A stretch of 64,000 nucleotides of DNA from Mycetohabitans sp. B8 (GTDB lineage Bacteria > Pseudomonadota > Gammaproteobacteria > Burkholderiales > Burkholderiaceae), in the NCBI RefSeq assembly GCF_021991875.1, contig NZ_JAHLKR010000016.1, positions 602,523 to 666,522 of the forward strand. Direction: 5' to 3'. The position numbers were made by a program, and so were the translations under genes. The notes under the pieces are model-generated. The model was not told the origin of the DNA and searched no databases. It saw only the letters and a list, made by a program, of their open reading frames with translations. This document shows positions 56,169 to 64,000 of the stretch, in pieces. Positions within the stretch are counted from its first letter, which is position 1, and every line of letters begins with the position of its first letter.

Positions 56169-58622
56169 ATGACGATTCGCCGACACTCGCTTGCTGACGC
56201 AACGCAGTCCACTAGCCCTCCACCCCGCGTCGCTCAACCCTCAACCCAGACGCCGGGTCGCATCACGGCCAATCGCGCGCCCACGCCCAATCCGGCGCTT
56301 CGCGATATCGGCTCGATACCGCCCTCTTCATCCCGCGTAACGAACATCGCCGGCTGCCCTCAACCAAGCATATCAGTGCGCTGCGGGCGCGAAGACAAAA
56401 CCTGATCGCAGCACAACGTTTACTTGGCGAACTGCCGCCAACCTTTTGGAAAGCAATGGTTGGGCAAGCCATGGCAAGCGCCGATCCGTTTCGCCCTCCC
56501 TTTGCGGCAACGTCGTTGCACATGGGCAAAGAAGAGATGATCCGCCGCGCAGCGGAAGAAATCGACCAGACATCGATTCACATTTGGACAAAATCGTTTT
56601 CCCTCAGTTCGTCCACACCACCTCGGACGCTCGATGGTCACTGGAAACTGCCCAATTTTTCGCTTGCCGAAACATCGCATGCCGAACCCAAACCCGCCGC
56701 CTCTGATAAGGGGCAACCACCATACAGCAACATCCGGTTGCCGACGCCCTTACGGTCTAAGCTACAAATATGGCTCGCTGACAACTCGGCGTGCGTGAAG
56801 GAACTCGGCGTGCGTGAAGGAGTTGACACTTGCATTGGACGAAATAGCTCAATCTGCACTGCCTCAGCGTACGAGCCAACGTCCCCCGTCAAGGATGCAG
56901 CGCGGACAAGGCAATCGTGAACCGTCAATGGGACGCTATCGCAACGCCCGCCTTGGCACGATACGGCACAACGCACTGATGGTGACCCAGTACTGGCACG
57001 CCTATCATCTCGGCGCGCGAAACGACGCCCATCGGGCATCAAACGGATATGAAGGACTTTCGCTCGAGACATGGAGCGCCGGCTACGCGGCGCTGCTATG
57101 TTCGATCATGAACTCGCTATGGGAAAACCCACTGCGCCCGCCCCTGTTGGATGCTGCAGCCGAACAGCAGTTCGTCCTGCGACTGATCGAGGAAACCAAG
57201 GTGGCGTCGGCGCTATTGGAGCACGTCGCTGCCAACCGGGATAAAAAGAACGACAAGCCGGACCAGGATACCGAATTTTGCACGGCAATGCTCGACGGCA
57301 TCGCCACCCACACGCATGCCGCCAGCCAAAAGCTGCAGACATGGATCGCAGAACAACCCGTAGTCTCGCGGCCCGGCCAGTCGGCGCGCCGTGTCAGCGC
57401 AGCCCGGAGCAGCGTCGGCAAACGCGACGAGGAAGCCGAAATTGAGTTGCTCAGGCGATGGCTACAGCCTTTCAAGGCTGTGTACTTTGCCGATCGCTCC
57501 GTGCAGGATATCGAGGCCGGGATCCAGACGATACTTAAAACCATCGTGTACGCGCACGATGCCGAATCGGCCGATCACGACTGGCTGGAGAATAGCCAAC
57601 CGGAGCGAAGCAAACAGCCCGCGCAAACGTCCAAATCCAAAGGCAAGAAGAAAAAAGCGCGTAAAGCCAAGCCCACACGCATGGACAATGCCGCTACGAT
57701 GCCCACCTCGGCTGAGCGGCAACGCGCCGAATTCGACGCATTTAAAAAACAGCTTCCCGATGACATTCCGGCCGACGCGCGAAAACAAATGGATCAACAT
57801 CACGAAGGAATGGAGGGCTTGATAGATGAAATGAGTCACGCCTTTGCGACAATAACGGCTGCCGATGTGGCCCTTGACTCACGCGATACGACCGACAAGT
57901 ACATTACACAGCTTCGCCTAGCCCAACAGCAATGCACTGGCATGACCACAGTGGCTCGCGCACGCCAGCAGGACTTCGAACAGAAAGAAGCCGAACTCGA
58001 ATCGCTGGACCTGGACAACGAGTCCAAACAAATATTGCGTCAACGGCTCAGTCATCTGCTCACGGTCACGGATACCGATATTGGGCATCTGGAGCGCATC
58101 AGCCACGAGATCGACTCACTGCTCAAGCAGGCGCACGCGATCGAATGCCTACTCGCACCTTCGTTCAGTGCATTCAAAGCTCTTTGGGATGCAAGCGGGA
58201 TAACGGCAACGGGCGGGCATAACTGGACGAAAGTCGCGAAGAACACCGTGCATGAAAACTATATGTTGGAATATGAGCTCAGCCTGTCGCCGGAGTGGGC
58301 CAACGAGTTGAATCAACGGCTTGGCTCTCTCACAAAGGCGCCAAAATGGGTGCTTCATCTGCATGCACCGACGCCAGATAAGGCTGCGGTGCGCGTCGGT
58401 CATTTTAAGACGTGGCAAGAACGCACTGCCGGCAATCCCGAACACCGCGGCATTGTCCCGCCCGACATACTGCACGCGCTCATGGCCCAGTTGGACGAAG
58501 CAGCCAAAAGAGCGGGCCGGAACGAACCTGGCCGGGCCGCTCAACGCCATGCCGCTGCGCAGCCGCCCTCCGATCGTGCTCGACGGCGGCATCATCGTGC
58601 AGCGGTGAACCGGCGCGGCTAG
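56169..58622 (+). pseudogene. Frameshifted large gene, effector-like, unrecognised
   Basis: Three plus-strand frames together look like one ~800-residue gene. The first (from ATG 56169) encodes a Ser/Thr/Pro/Gln-rich start (MTIRRHSLADATQSTSPPPR), as in type III effectors. The second (56216 to about 56783) continues RLDTALFIPRNEHRRLP and includes an ATG at 56456. The third runs to 58622. A tandem 19-bp duplication at 56783-56820 causes exactly the second shift: removing one copy joins frame two to frame three. The long third part has helical segments, a lysine-rich patch KSKGKKKKARKAKPTR, and a coiled coil (about 57930-58130). No enzyme motif or family is recognised. A non-functional or phase-variable secreted protein is inferred. 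Confidence 0.55.
56783..56820 (+). repeat. Perfect 19-bp tandem duplication that shifts the reading frame
   Basis: The 19-bp unit AACTCGGCGTGCGTGAAGG occurs twice in direct succession. Since 19 is not a multiple of three, the second copy moves the frame by one. The downstream 1.8-kb open frame is in exactly the register expected after loss of one copy. Confidence 0.9.
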
Positions 58623-58998
58623 AAAATCACCTTGATGTGCGTCGCGGCGGCGGACGCGAGATGGCGTACCGATGTTTCCGACGGAATCTATTCGCCCTAT
58701 CCGTGCGAGCAACGCGATGCACAGTATGCGCGGCCACGCGTATGCCGCCTATTCAGTCTCGCCTCGTTCATGGCTAGCGTCGATATCACGATCGAGAACG
58801 TGTCGATCCCAAGGATTACGGGCGGCACCGCCCGGCGGCCATCGCACTCACACACGCACGTTGCCCAAACGGATTAGGGCTTTGTCGTCACTAACCGGCG
58901 TAATACACGTAAACTAGCGTCTTCAAGGTCGCGTCGCCACGGCAGGAAACCGCCGTACGGTCGATATTCTGAAATTTGACAGACTGCTTGCATGACTG
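58623..58998. other. Spacer before mutS, no gene supported
   Basis: About 375 bp with short Arg/Ser-rich frames only. The mutS promoter is expected in the last 150 bp. No repeat or RNA gene is visible. Confidence 0.45.
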
Positions 58999-61785
58999 AT
59001 GGAAAACGTGCCCGTTGGTGAACACACGCGGAACCACCCCGAATCGCCCGGGAGCCAATCCAACGTGGATTTGAGCAACGGCCAAGCGCCGAAACCGGCT
59101 GCCCTCGCACAAATCGGCAACCATACGCCGATGATGCGCCAATACCTTAGCATCAAGGCCGAGCACCCCGGCACGCTCGTGCTGTACCGAATGGGCGACT
59201 TCTACGAGTTGTTCTATGAGGACGCAGAAAAAGCGGCACGACTGCTCGATTTGACGCTCACGCAGCGCGGCGCGTCGGCAGGCAACCCGATCAAGATGGC
59301 CGGGGTGCCGCATCACTCGCTCGAGCAGTACCTGGCCAAGCTCGTGAAGCTCGGCGAGTCCGTGGCCATCTGCGAGCAGATCGGTGATCCGGCCACCTCT
59401 AAGGGCCCGGTCGAGCGCAAGGTCGTACGCATCGTCACACCCGGCACGCTGACCGACGCGGCGCTGCTCGCCGATAAAAGTGACGCGTACCTGCTCGCAC
59501 TCGCGCCCGCGCGCAACCGTCGCGGCACGTTAACCGGGGTCGGGCTCGCGTGGTTGAATTTGGCAAGTGGCGCACTGCGGCTGACCGAGGTCGGCGCAGA
59601 CCAGGTGGCGGCCGCAATCGAGCGCATCCGGCCAGCCGAGACGCTAGTGAGCGAAAGCGCCGCGCAAGCGCTCACACTGCCCACAAGCGTGGGCACGCTA
59701 ACACGGGTCCCTGAATGGCATTTCGACCCCGCCTCCGGCACGCAACGCCTATGTGAACAGTTGGCGGTCGCCAGTCTCGACGGATTCGGCGCGCAAACGC
59801 TGGGCGCCGCATGTGGCGCGGCCGGCGCGTTGCTGCTGTACGCGGCACAAACACAGGGGCAGCAGCTGCGGCACATCCGCTCGCTAAAGATCGAGCACGA
59901 GTCCGAGTACATCGGGCTCGATCCGGCAACGCGGCGCAACCTCGAGTTGACCGAAACGCTGCGCGGCACGGATTCCCCGACGCTGTTCTCACTGCTTGAC
60001 GCATGCTGCACGTCGATGGGCAGCCGCCTGCTGCGCCACTGGCTGCACCATGCGCCGCGCAATCCAGCTGTCGCGCGTGCCCGCCAGCAAGCGATTGGCG
60101 CATTGCTCGACGGCCCGCCAGGCAACGATCTGGACGCGCTTCGCCACGCATTGCGGCAGATCGCCGACGTCGAGCGCATCACAGGCCGACTCGCCTTGCT
60201 CAGCGCACGGCCTCGCGATCTGGCCAGCCTGCGCGATACATTCAGCAAGCTGCCTGAGTTGCGCGAGCGGATCGCGCCGGTCATCGCGCACTCGGCATCG
60301 TTGCAGCAGCTCAATGCATCGCTGTATGCTCCGCCTGAATGCACCGACCTGCTGCAGCGGGCGATCGCGGCCGAGCCCGCCGCGATGGTGCGCGACGGCG
60401 GCATCATTGCCCGCGGCTACGATGCTCAATTGGACGAGTTGCGTGACATCTCGGAGAACTGCGGACAGTTCCTTGTCGATCTAGAAAACCGCGAACGCAC
60501 CCGCACCGGCATTGCGAATCTGCGTGTCGAATACAACAAGGTTCATGGCTTTTATATTGAGGTCACGCGCGGGCAGACCGACAAAGTGCCGGAAGACTAC
60601 CGGCGGCGCCAAACATTGAAGAATGCAGAGCGCTATATCACGCCGGAACTCAAGGCGTTCGAGGACAAGGCACTGTCAGCACAAGAACGCGCGCTCGCGC
60701 GCGAACGTGCGTTGTACGACGCATTATTGCAGGCGTTGTTACCCCACATCGGCGATTGCCAGCGCGTAGCGTGCGCGCTGGCCGAGCTCGACGTGCTCGC
60801 CTCACTCGCCGACCGCGCACGTGCGCTGGAGTGGGTCGCGCCATCGTTCGACGCACAGGCCGGTATCGAGATCGAGCAAGGACGGCATCCGGTCGTCCAG
60901 GCCCAGGTCGAACAGTTCATCGCGAACGATTGCCAACTCGGCGCGGCACGCAAGCTGCTGTTGATCACCGGGCCGAATATGGGCGGCAAGTCGACGTTCA
61001 TGCGGCAAACGGCGCTGATTACGCTGATGGCGTATGTCGGCAGTTATGTGCCGGCAAAGCGGGCCTGCTTCGGTCCCGTGGACCGGATCTTCACACGAAT
61101 CGGCGCCTCCGACGACCTCGCGGGTGGCCGCTCAACGTTCATGGTCGAGATGACCGAAGCCGCCGCGATTCTGAATGATGCGACGCCACACAGCCTGGTG
61201 TTGATGGACGAAATCGGTCGAGGCACATCGACCTTTGACGGGCTCGCGCTCGCGTGGGCCATCGCGCGCCACTTGATCTCGCACAACCAGAGCTATACGC
61301 TATTCGCCACGCACTACTTTGAACTCACGCAGTTGCCGGCACAATGCCCGACGGCAGCAAACGTGCACCTGTCCGCGGTTGAGCATGACCATGGGATCGT
61401 GTTCCTGCACGCGGTCAACGAAGGTCCGGCGAACCAAAGTTACGGATTACAGGTCGCGCAACTGGCCGGCGTCCCGCAGCCGGTAATTCGCGCAGCCCGC
61501 CGTCACCTATTGCTGCTCGAACAGCAAACGGCCGGCCAGCCAGCGCCGCAACTCGATTTATTTGCCCCGGCGTCGCTCGCGATCGATGAAACGAGCGAGC
61601 CGCGCTGCGAGCAACCGGCAGGCGCGGCGGAGCTCGCCACGCCGCAGGCGCGGCCCGAAGCGCCCCACGCCGCAGTCGAGCGGTTGCGCGAGCTCGACCT
61701 AGATGCGCTGCGCCCACGTGATGCACTCGAATTGCTGTATGAACTGCGCGAGCTTGCCAAACGCGCGGATCGTGAGTCCCGCTGA
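58999..61785 (+). CDS. mutS: DNA mismatch repair protein MutS
   Basis: Recognises mismatches and starts methyl-directed repair. The mismatch-binding N-terminal domain is present ([13 protein letters not shown], then [13 protein letters not shown] with the Phe-x-Glu motif). The ATPase has Walker [10 protein letters not shown], Walker [17 protein letters not shown], and the [11 protein letters not shown] switch. The 928-residue length includes an N-terminal extension of ~40 residues before the family start, so the ATG at 58999 may be early. The C-terminus ends with the family [15 protein letters not shown]. It is followed closely by the phosphoesterase-like gene. Confidence 0.96.
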   Translation: MENVPVGEHTRNHPESPGSQSNVDLSNGQAPKPAALAQIGNHTPMMRQYLSIKAEHPGTLVLYRMGDFYELFYEDAEKAARLLDLTLTQRGASAGNPIKMAGVPHHSLEQYLAKLVKLGESVAICEQIGDPATSKGPVERKVVRIVTPGTLTDAALLADKSDAYLLALAPARNRRGTLTGVGLAWLNLASGALRLTEVGADQVAAAIERIRPAETLVSESAAQALTLPTSVGTLTRVPEWHFDPASGTQRLCEQLAVASLDGFGAQTLGAACGAAGALLLYAAQTQGQQLRHIRSLKIEHESEYIGLDPATRRNLELTETLRGTDSPTLFSLLDACCTSMGSRLLRHWLHHAPRNPAVARARQQAIGALLDGPPGNDLDALRHALRQIADVERITGRLALLSARPRDLASLRDTFSKLPELRERIAPVIAHSASLQQLNASLYAPPECTDLLQRAIAAEPAAMVRDGGIIARGYDAQLDELRDISENCGQFLVDLENRERTRTGIANLRVEYNKVHGFYIEVTRGQTDKVPEDYRRRQTLKNAERYITPELKAFEDKALSAQERALARERALYDALLQALLPHIGDCQRVACALAELDVLASLADRARALEWVAPSFDAQAGIEIEQGRHPVVQAQVEQFIANDCQLGAARKLLLITGPNMGGKSTFMRQTALITLMAYVGSYVPAKRACFGPVDRIFTRIGASDDLAGGRSTFMVEMTEAAAILNDATPHSLVLMDEIGRGTSTFDGLALAWAIARHLISHNQSYTLFATHYFELTQLPAQCPTAANVHLSAVEHDHGIVFLHAVNEGPANQSYGLQVAQLAGVPQPVIRAARRHLLLLEQQTAGQPAPQLDLFAPASLAIDETSEPRCEQPAGAAELATPQARPEAPHAAVERLRELDLDALRPRDALELLYELRELAKRADRESR

Positions 61786-61798
61786 GCGCTCACCGCGC

Positions 61799-63244
61799 AT
61801 GCCCCCCCATCACGCACGAAAGCATTGCACGGCGGTGGCGATACGCACGCTCGCGTCTGCGCTAGTCGTGCTGCTTGCTGTGCGTGGGCCGGGCGCACAG
61901 GCGGCTCCTGGTGCGTCCGTGGTCGATAGCGTGCGCTTCGCCGTGATCACGGGCCTGCCGCCGTCGCTGCCAAGCGACACAGCCACACGGGCGCTCCTCG
62001 ACATGCTGCGACGCACGCCGAGGCTGCAGTTCGCGGTATGGGACGGCGCGCTGCGCCGGCCGGGCGAGCCGTGCGTCGACGCGCTGTTCGCCGCGCGCCG
62101 CGCGCTGCTCGACACGTCCGCGGTACCCCTCGTCGTGATACCGGGCCGCCACGACTGGGAGGACTGCGACGGCAAGTCCGCCGGGGGCTTTGATCCAGTC
62201 GAGCGACTCGACTTCGTGCGTCAGACGTTCTTCGACCAGCCGCACTCGCTCGGCAGCAGGGCAATGCATGTGGTGCGGCAAGGCGAGCTGCCGCGCTTCC
62301 AACAGTATGGCGAGAACCTGCGCTGGGAAACAGCGGGTATCGCCTTCGTGACACTGAACGTGCCGGACAGCAACAATCACTATTCAAGTGCCGGCGGACG
62401 CAACGGCGAATTCGAGGATCGGGCGGTCGCCAATGCATTCTGGCTGCGACACGCCGGGGAATATGCAAAGCGCCGCAAGCTTAAGGCGATCGGCGTATTG
62501 ATCGACGCCGATCCCCACTTTGAGCGCTACGAGCAACGTGAGCGCTTTGCCTGGCTGAGATGGGGTCGCGGCTTGCCGCGCGATGGGTATATCGAATTCA
62601 AGCGGACGCTGGTCGAGCTGTCGCGCAGCTTCAGCGGCGCGGTCGTGCTGATTCACGGCGCGAGCCCTGACATGTTGCCGCACGTGCGAATCGACCAACC
62701 ATTGCACGATGACCGCGGCGAGCGTATCAAGAACTTCACCCGAATCGCGATCGCGCGAGCCGGCCATTATCCACAGTGGCTCGATATCCGGGCCCAACCG
62801 GCACATTGGCCGGTGTTCCACGTCAGCGAACGTGCATGGCCGGATGCAGCACGGTTCGCGGCAGTACCGCCCGCGTCCGGCCCGCCGGGCTCGGTATGGT
62901 CACCGAGCAACGTCGGCGCCAGCGCGGCGGCGCAGCCGCCAGGCGCCGCGACCGCCGCACCCGAGCGCGGATCGGACGCGACGCCGGCCAGCGGACCGTG
63001 GCTGCCGAGCGAGGGCACGGCGCCGGCTAACGGGTTATGGATACCAGGCGAAACCACGACGCCAACCAACGGGCTATGGATGCCGGGCAGAACCACGACG
63101 CCAGCCGACTCGTCAAATGACGACATGCCGGACAATACACCTGCAGCGCGGCCCCACACCGAGACGTCAGGACACACGTCAGCCGGCGCGCCGCGATCTG
63201 GACCCGCCCCTGTCCGCCCTGACGCATGCCAACACGCCAACTGA
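61799..63244 (+). CDS. Exported calcineurin-like phosphoesterase-family protein with repetitive C-terminus
   Basis: A 481-residue protein with an N-terminal hydrophobic signal (AIRTLASALVVLLAVRGPGAQAAP within it). Residues ~35-350 resemble a metallophosphoesterase fold: FAVITGLPPS, LVVIPGRHDWEDCDGKSAGGF, VLIHGASPDML and ARAGHYPQWLDI. The canonical GNHD motif reads GRHD and the first DxH is not evident, so catalysis is doubtful. The C-terminal ~115 residues are Pro/Ala/Thr-rich and include three 13-residue repeats (GPWLPSEGTAPAN, GLWIPGETTTPTN, GLWMPGRTTTPAD). GTG 61772, overlapping the end of mutS, is an alternative start. Confidence 0.8.
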   Translation: MPPHHARKHCTAVAIRTLASALVVLLAVRGPGAQAAPGASVVDSVRFAVITGLPPSLPSDTATRALLDMLRRTPRLQFAVWDGALRRPGEPCVDALFAARRALLDTSAVPLVVIPGRHDWEDCDGKSAGGFDPVERLDFVRQTFFDQPHSLGSRAMHVVRQGELPRFQQYGENLRWETAGIAFVTLNVPDSNNHYSSAGGRNGEFEDRAVANAFWLRHAGEYAKRRKLKAIGVLIDADPHFERYEQRERFAWLRWGRGLPRDGYIEFKRTLVELSRSFSGAVVLIHGASPDMLPHVRIDQPLHDDRGERIKNFTRIAIARAGHYPQWLDIRAQPAHWPVFHVSERAWPDAARFAAVPPASGPPGSVWSPSNVGASAAAQPPGAATAAPERGSDATPASGPWLPSEGTAPANGLWIPGETTTPTNGLWMPGRTTTPADSSNDDMPDNTPAARPHTETSGHTSAGAPRSGPAPVRPDACQHAN

Positions 63245-63306
63245 CATCCCACCGCACACCGGGGTAAACGTCGCCGGTCAAGCCAGTCAGTGCAATGCCG
63301 GCACGA

Positions 63307-63870
63307 TCAATGCAGCGTCGGCGTCTTGCCGGCCGCCGGAGACGAGCCGTCATCGTCCTGGCCGCCATCCTCGTTCAGATCGATGACTTCGAGTCCATCG
63401 GCGCCATGCGCATGCTCGTGTTCGACCTCGTCGGCAGTGGCCTCACGCACGTCCCTGACCGTCAGCGAAAAGCGCAAGGCCATGCCGGCCAATGGATGAT
63501 TGCCATCGAGCACGACCTTGTCCTCAGCGAGATCCGTCACCGTGTAGATCAGTGTATCGACCTCATCGTCCCCACCTTCGGGCGTCCCCTCGAATTGCAT
63601 GCCGACTTCGAGCGGCTCGGGAAAGCGTTCTCGAGGTTCAATCTTGACCAGTTCAGGATCGTAGTCGCCGAACGCGTCGACGGGCTCGAGCTGGATCTGC
63701 GTCGAAAATCCCGCCTCGTGGCCTTCTAGCACTTCCTCGATCTTTGGGAACGTGCCATCATAGCCACCGTGCAGATAGACCATCGGTTCGTCGCTTTCCT
63801 CGATCAGGTTGCCCTGCGCATCCGACAGCTTGTAGGCGACAGAAACGACGGTGTTCTTCGCGATTTTCAT
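63307..63870 (-). CDS. slyD: FKBP-type peptidyl-prolyl isomerase SlyD
   Basis: A 187-residue FKBP-type prolyl isomerase and chaperone. The FKBP halves (MKIAKNTVVSVAYKLSD, EESDEPMVYLHG and the VDGNHPLAGMALRF equivalent LDGNHPLAGMALRF) flank the insert-in-flap domain. The C-terminal tail is acidic and carries few histidines (EHEHAHG), so metal binding would be weak compared with E. coli SlyD. I chose ATG 63870, preceded by GGAGAG; the longer frame starting at 63924 reads through the inverted repeat. It is convergent with the phosphoesterase-like gene. Confidence 0.93.
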   Translation of the reverse strand: MKIAKNTVVSVAYKLSDAQGNLIEESDEPMVYLHGGYDGTFPKIEEVLEGHEAGFSTQIQLEPVDAFGDYDPELVKIEPRERFPEPLEVGMQFEGTPEGGDDEVDTLIYTVTDLAEDKVVLDGNHPLAGMALRFSLTVRDVREATADEVEHEHAHGADGLEVIDLNEDGGQDDDGSSPAAGKTPTLH

Positions 63871-63878
63871 TCGACTCT

Positions 63879-64000
63879 CCAGAATACAAACTCCATTATA
63901 CGATGCCTGTGCGGCCCTCCCCACCGGCGACGCGGGTGTTGTCCCGCGTCGCCGGTGGGGAGGGCCGCACAGGCATCGTATAATGGAGTTTGTATTCTGG
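63879..64000. repeat. Perfect inverted repeat, arms of at least 58 bp, reaching the window edge
   Basis: Positions 63879-63936 are the exact reverse complement of 63943-64000, separated by the 6-nt spacer TGTTGT. The left arm holds the slyD upstream region and -10 element. Because the right arm meets the last base of the window, the repeat may continue. It is either a genuine long palindrome (for example a divergent duplicated promoter or duplicated slyD) or a sequence-assembly fold-back. Confidence 0.95.
63895..63900 (-). promoter_or_regulatory. Probable -10 element of slyD
   Basis: Consensus TATAAT on the minus strand, 24 bp before the slyD start codon, implying a leader of under 20 nt. 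No good -35 hexamer is seen at 16-18 bp. The element is inside the left arm of the terminal inverted repeat, so a mirrored copy faces right at 63979-63984. Confidence 0.5.

Noticed and set aside
59313..60407. 364-codon minus-strand frame inside mutS
   Set aside because: Antisense shadow of MutS; Ser/Arg/Ala-rich without any family pattern.
1..64000. CRISPR arrays and TAL-like (BAT) effector repeats
   Set aside because: I looked for regularly spaced short direct repeats and for 33-residue repeat proteins known from endofungal Burkholderia; none are present in this window.

Overview
The window is about 64 kb of a GC-rich beta-proteobacterial chromosome. Gene order and protein style point to the Burkholderiaceae, most like the endofungal genus Mycetohabitans (formerly Burkholderia rhizoxinica group). 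The core synteny lysC-tilS-accA-alkA-like-cysS-TPR-ppiA-ppiB-lpxH-cysE-trmJ-suhB, the acs/fumarase/bfr/murI/bfd and tonB-exbBD blocks, many gene remnants and a large Tc toxin operon support this. Taxonomy is inferred from content only; no search was run.

Layout. 0-10 kb: an unrecognised protein, acs, a YqhA-family membrane protein, class I fumarase, bacterioferritin, glutamate racemase, a Fur-box-like site before bfd, and tonB-exbB-exbD; bfr, bfd and the TonB complex form an iron storage, release and uptake neighbourhood. 10.4-25.7 kb: an internally deleted M1 aminopeptidase remnant, then a minus-strand four-gene insecticidal-type Tc toxin operon: a split TcA (TcaA-like plus TcaB-like), TcB and an RHS-type TcC with a Gly/Ala-rich hydrophobic C-terminus. 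27-31.2 kb: DUF3348, DUF802, an OmpA/MotB-like protein and DUF2894, tightly overlapping; the middle two look like an ion-channel motor pair (MotA/MotB or ZorA/ZorB architecture). 31.7-36.7 kb: a SIR2-like protein, a DUF892 ferritin-like protein, a hemerythrin with a membrane tail and an FdhF/YdeP-type molybdoenzyme. 36.7-38.1 kb: decayed genes.

38.1-43.4 kb is an AT-rich island. It opens with a 24-codon gene whose peptide ends in Arg-Tyr-Trp, followed by a strong hairpin, two paralogous ~310-residue proteins with a C-terminus reminiscent of M29 aminopeptidases, a tiny ORF and an orphan NRPS condensation domain. The right end holds remnants of a conjugation gene (TraB-like) and a tyrosine integrase next to tRNA-Ser(GCU). 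A short precursor ending in Tyr-Trp beside a pair of homologous ~300-residue proteins is the logic of crocagin RiPP biosynthesis (core Ile-Tyr-Trp; homologous CgnB and CgnE peptide-binding proteins). I regard this as the strongest candidate for an undescribed system here. The oxygenase expected from the crocagin pathway is not in the window.

43.6-64 kb is conserved housekeeping: aspartokinase, tRNA lysidine synthetase, acetyl-CoA carboxylase alpha, a DNA glycosylase, CysRS, two cyclophilins, LpxH, CysE, TrmJ, SuhB, MutS, a phosphoesterase-like exported protein and SlyD. It is interrupted at 56.2-58.6 kb by a frameshifted effector-like gene whose second break is exactly explained by a 19-bp tandem duplication. 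Several of these genes carry degenerate in-frame tandem repeats. The window ends inside a perfect inverted repeat with arms of at least 58 bp.
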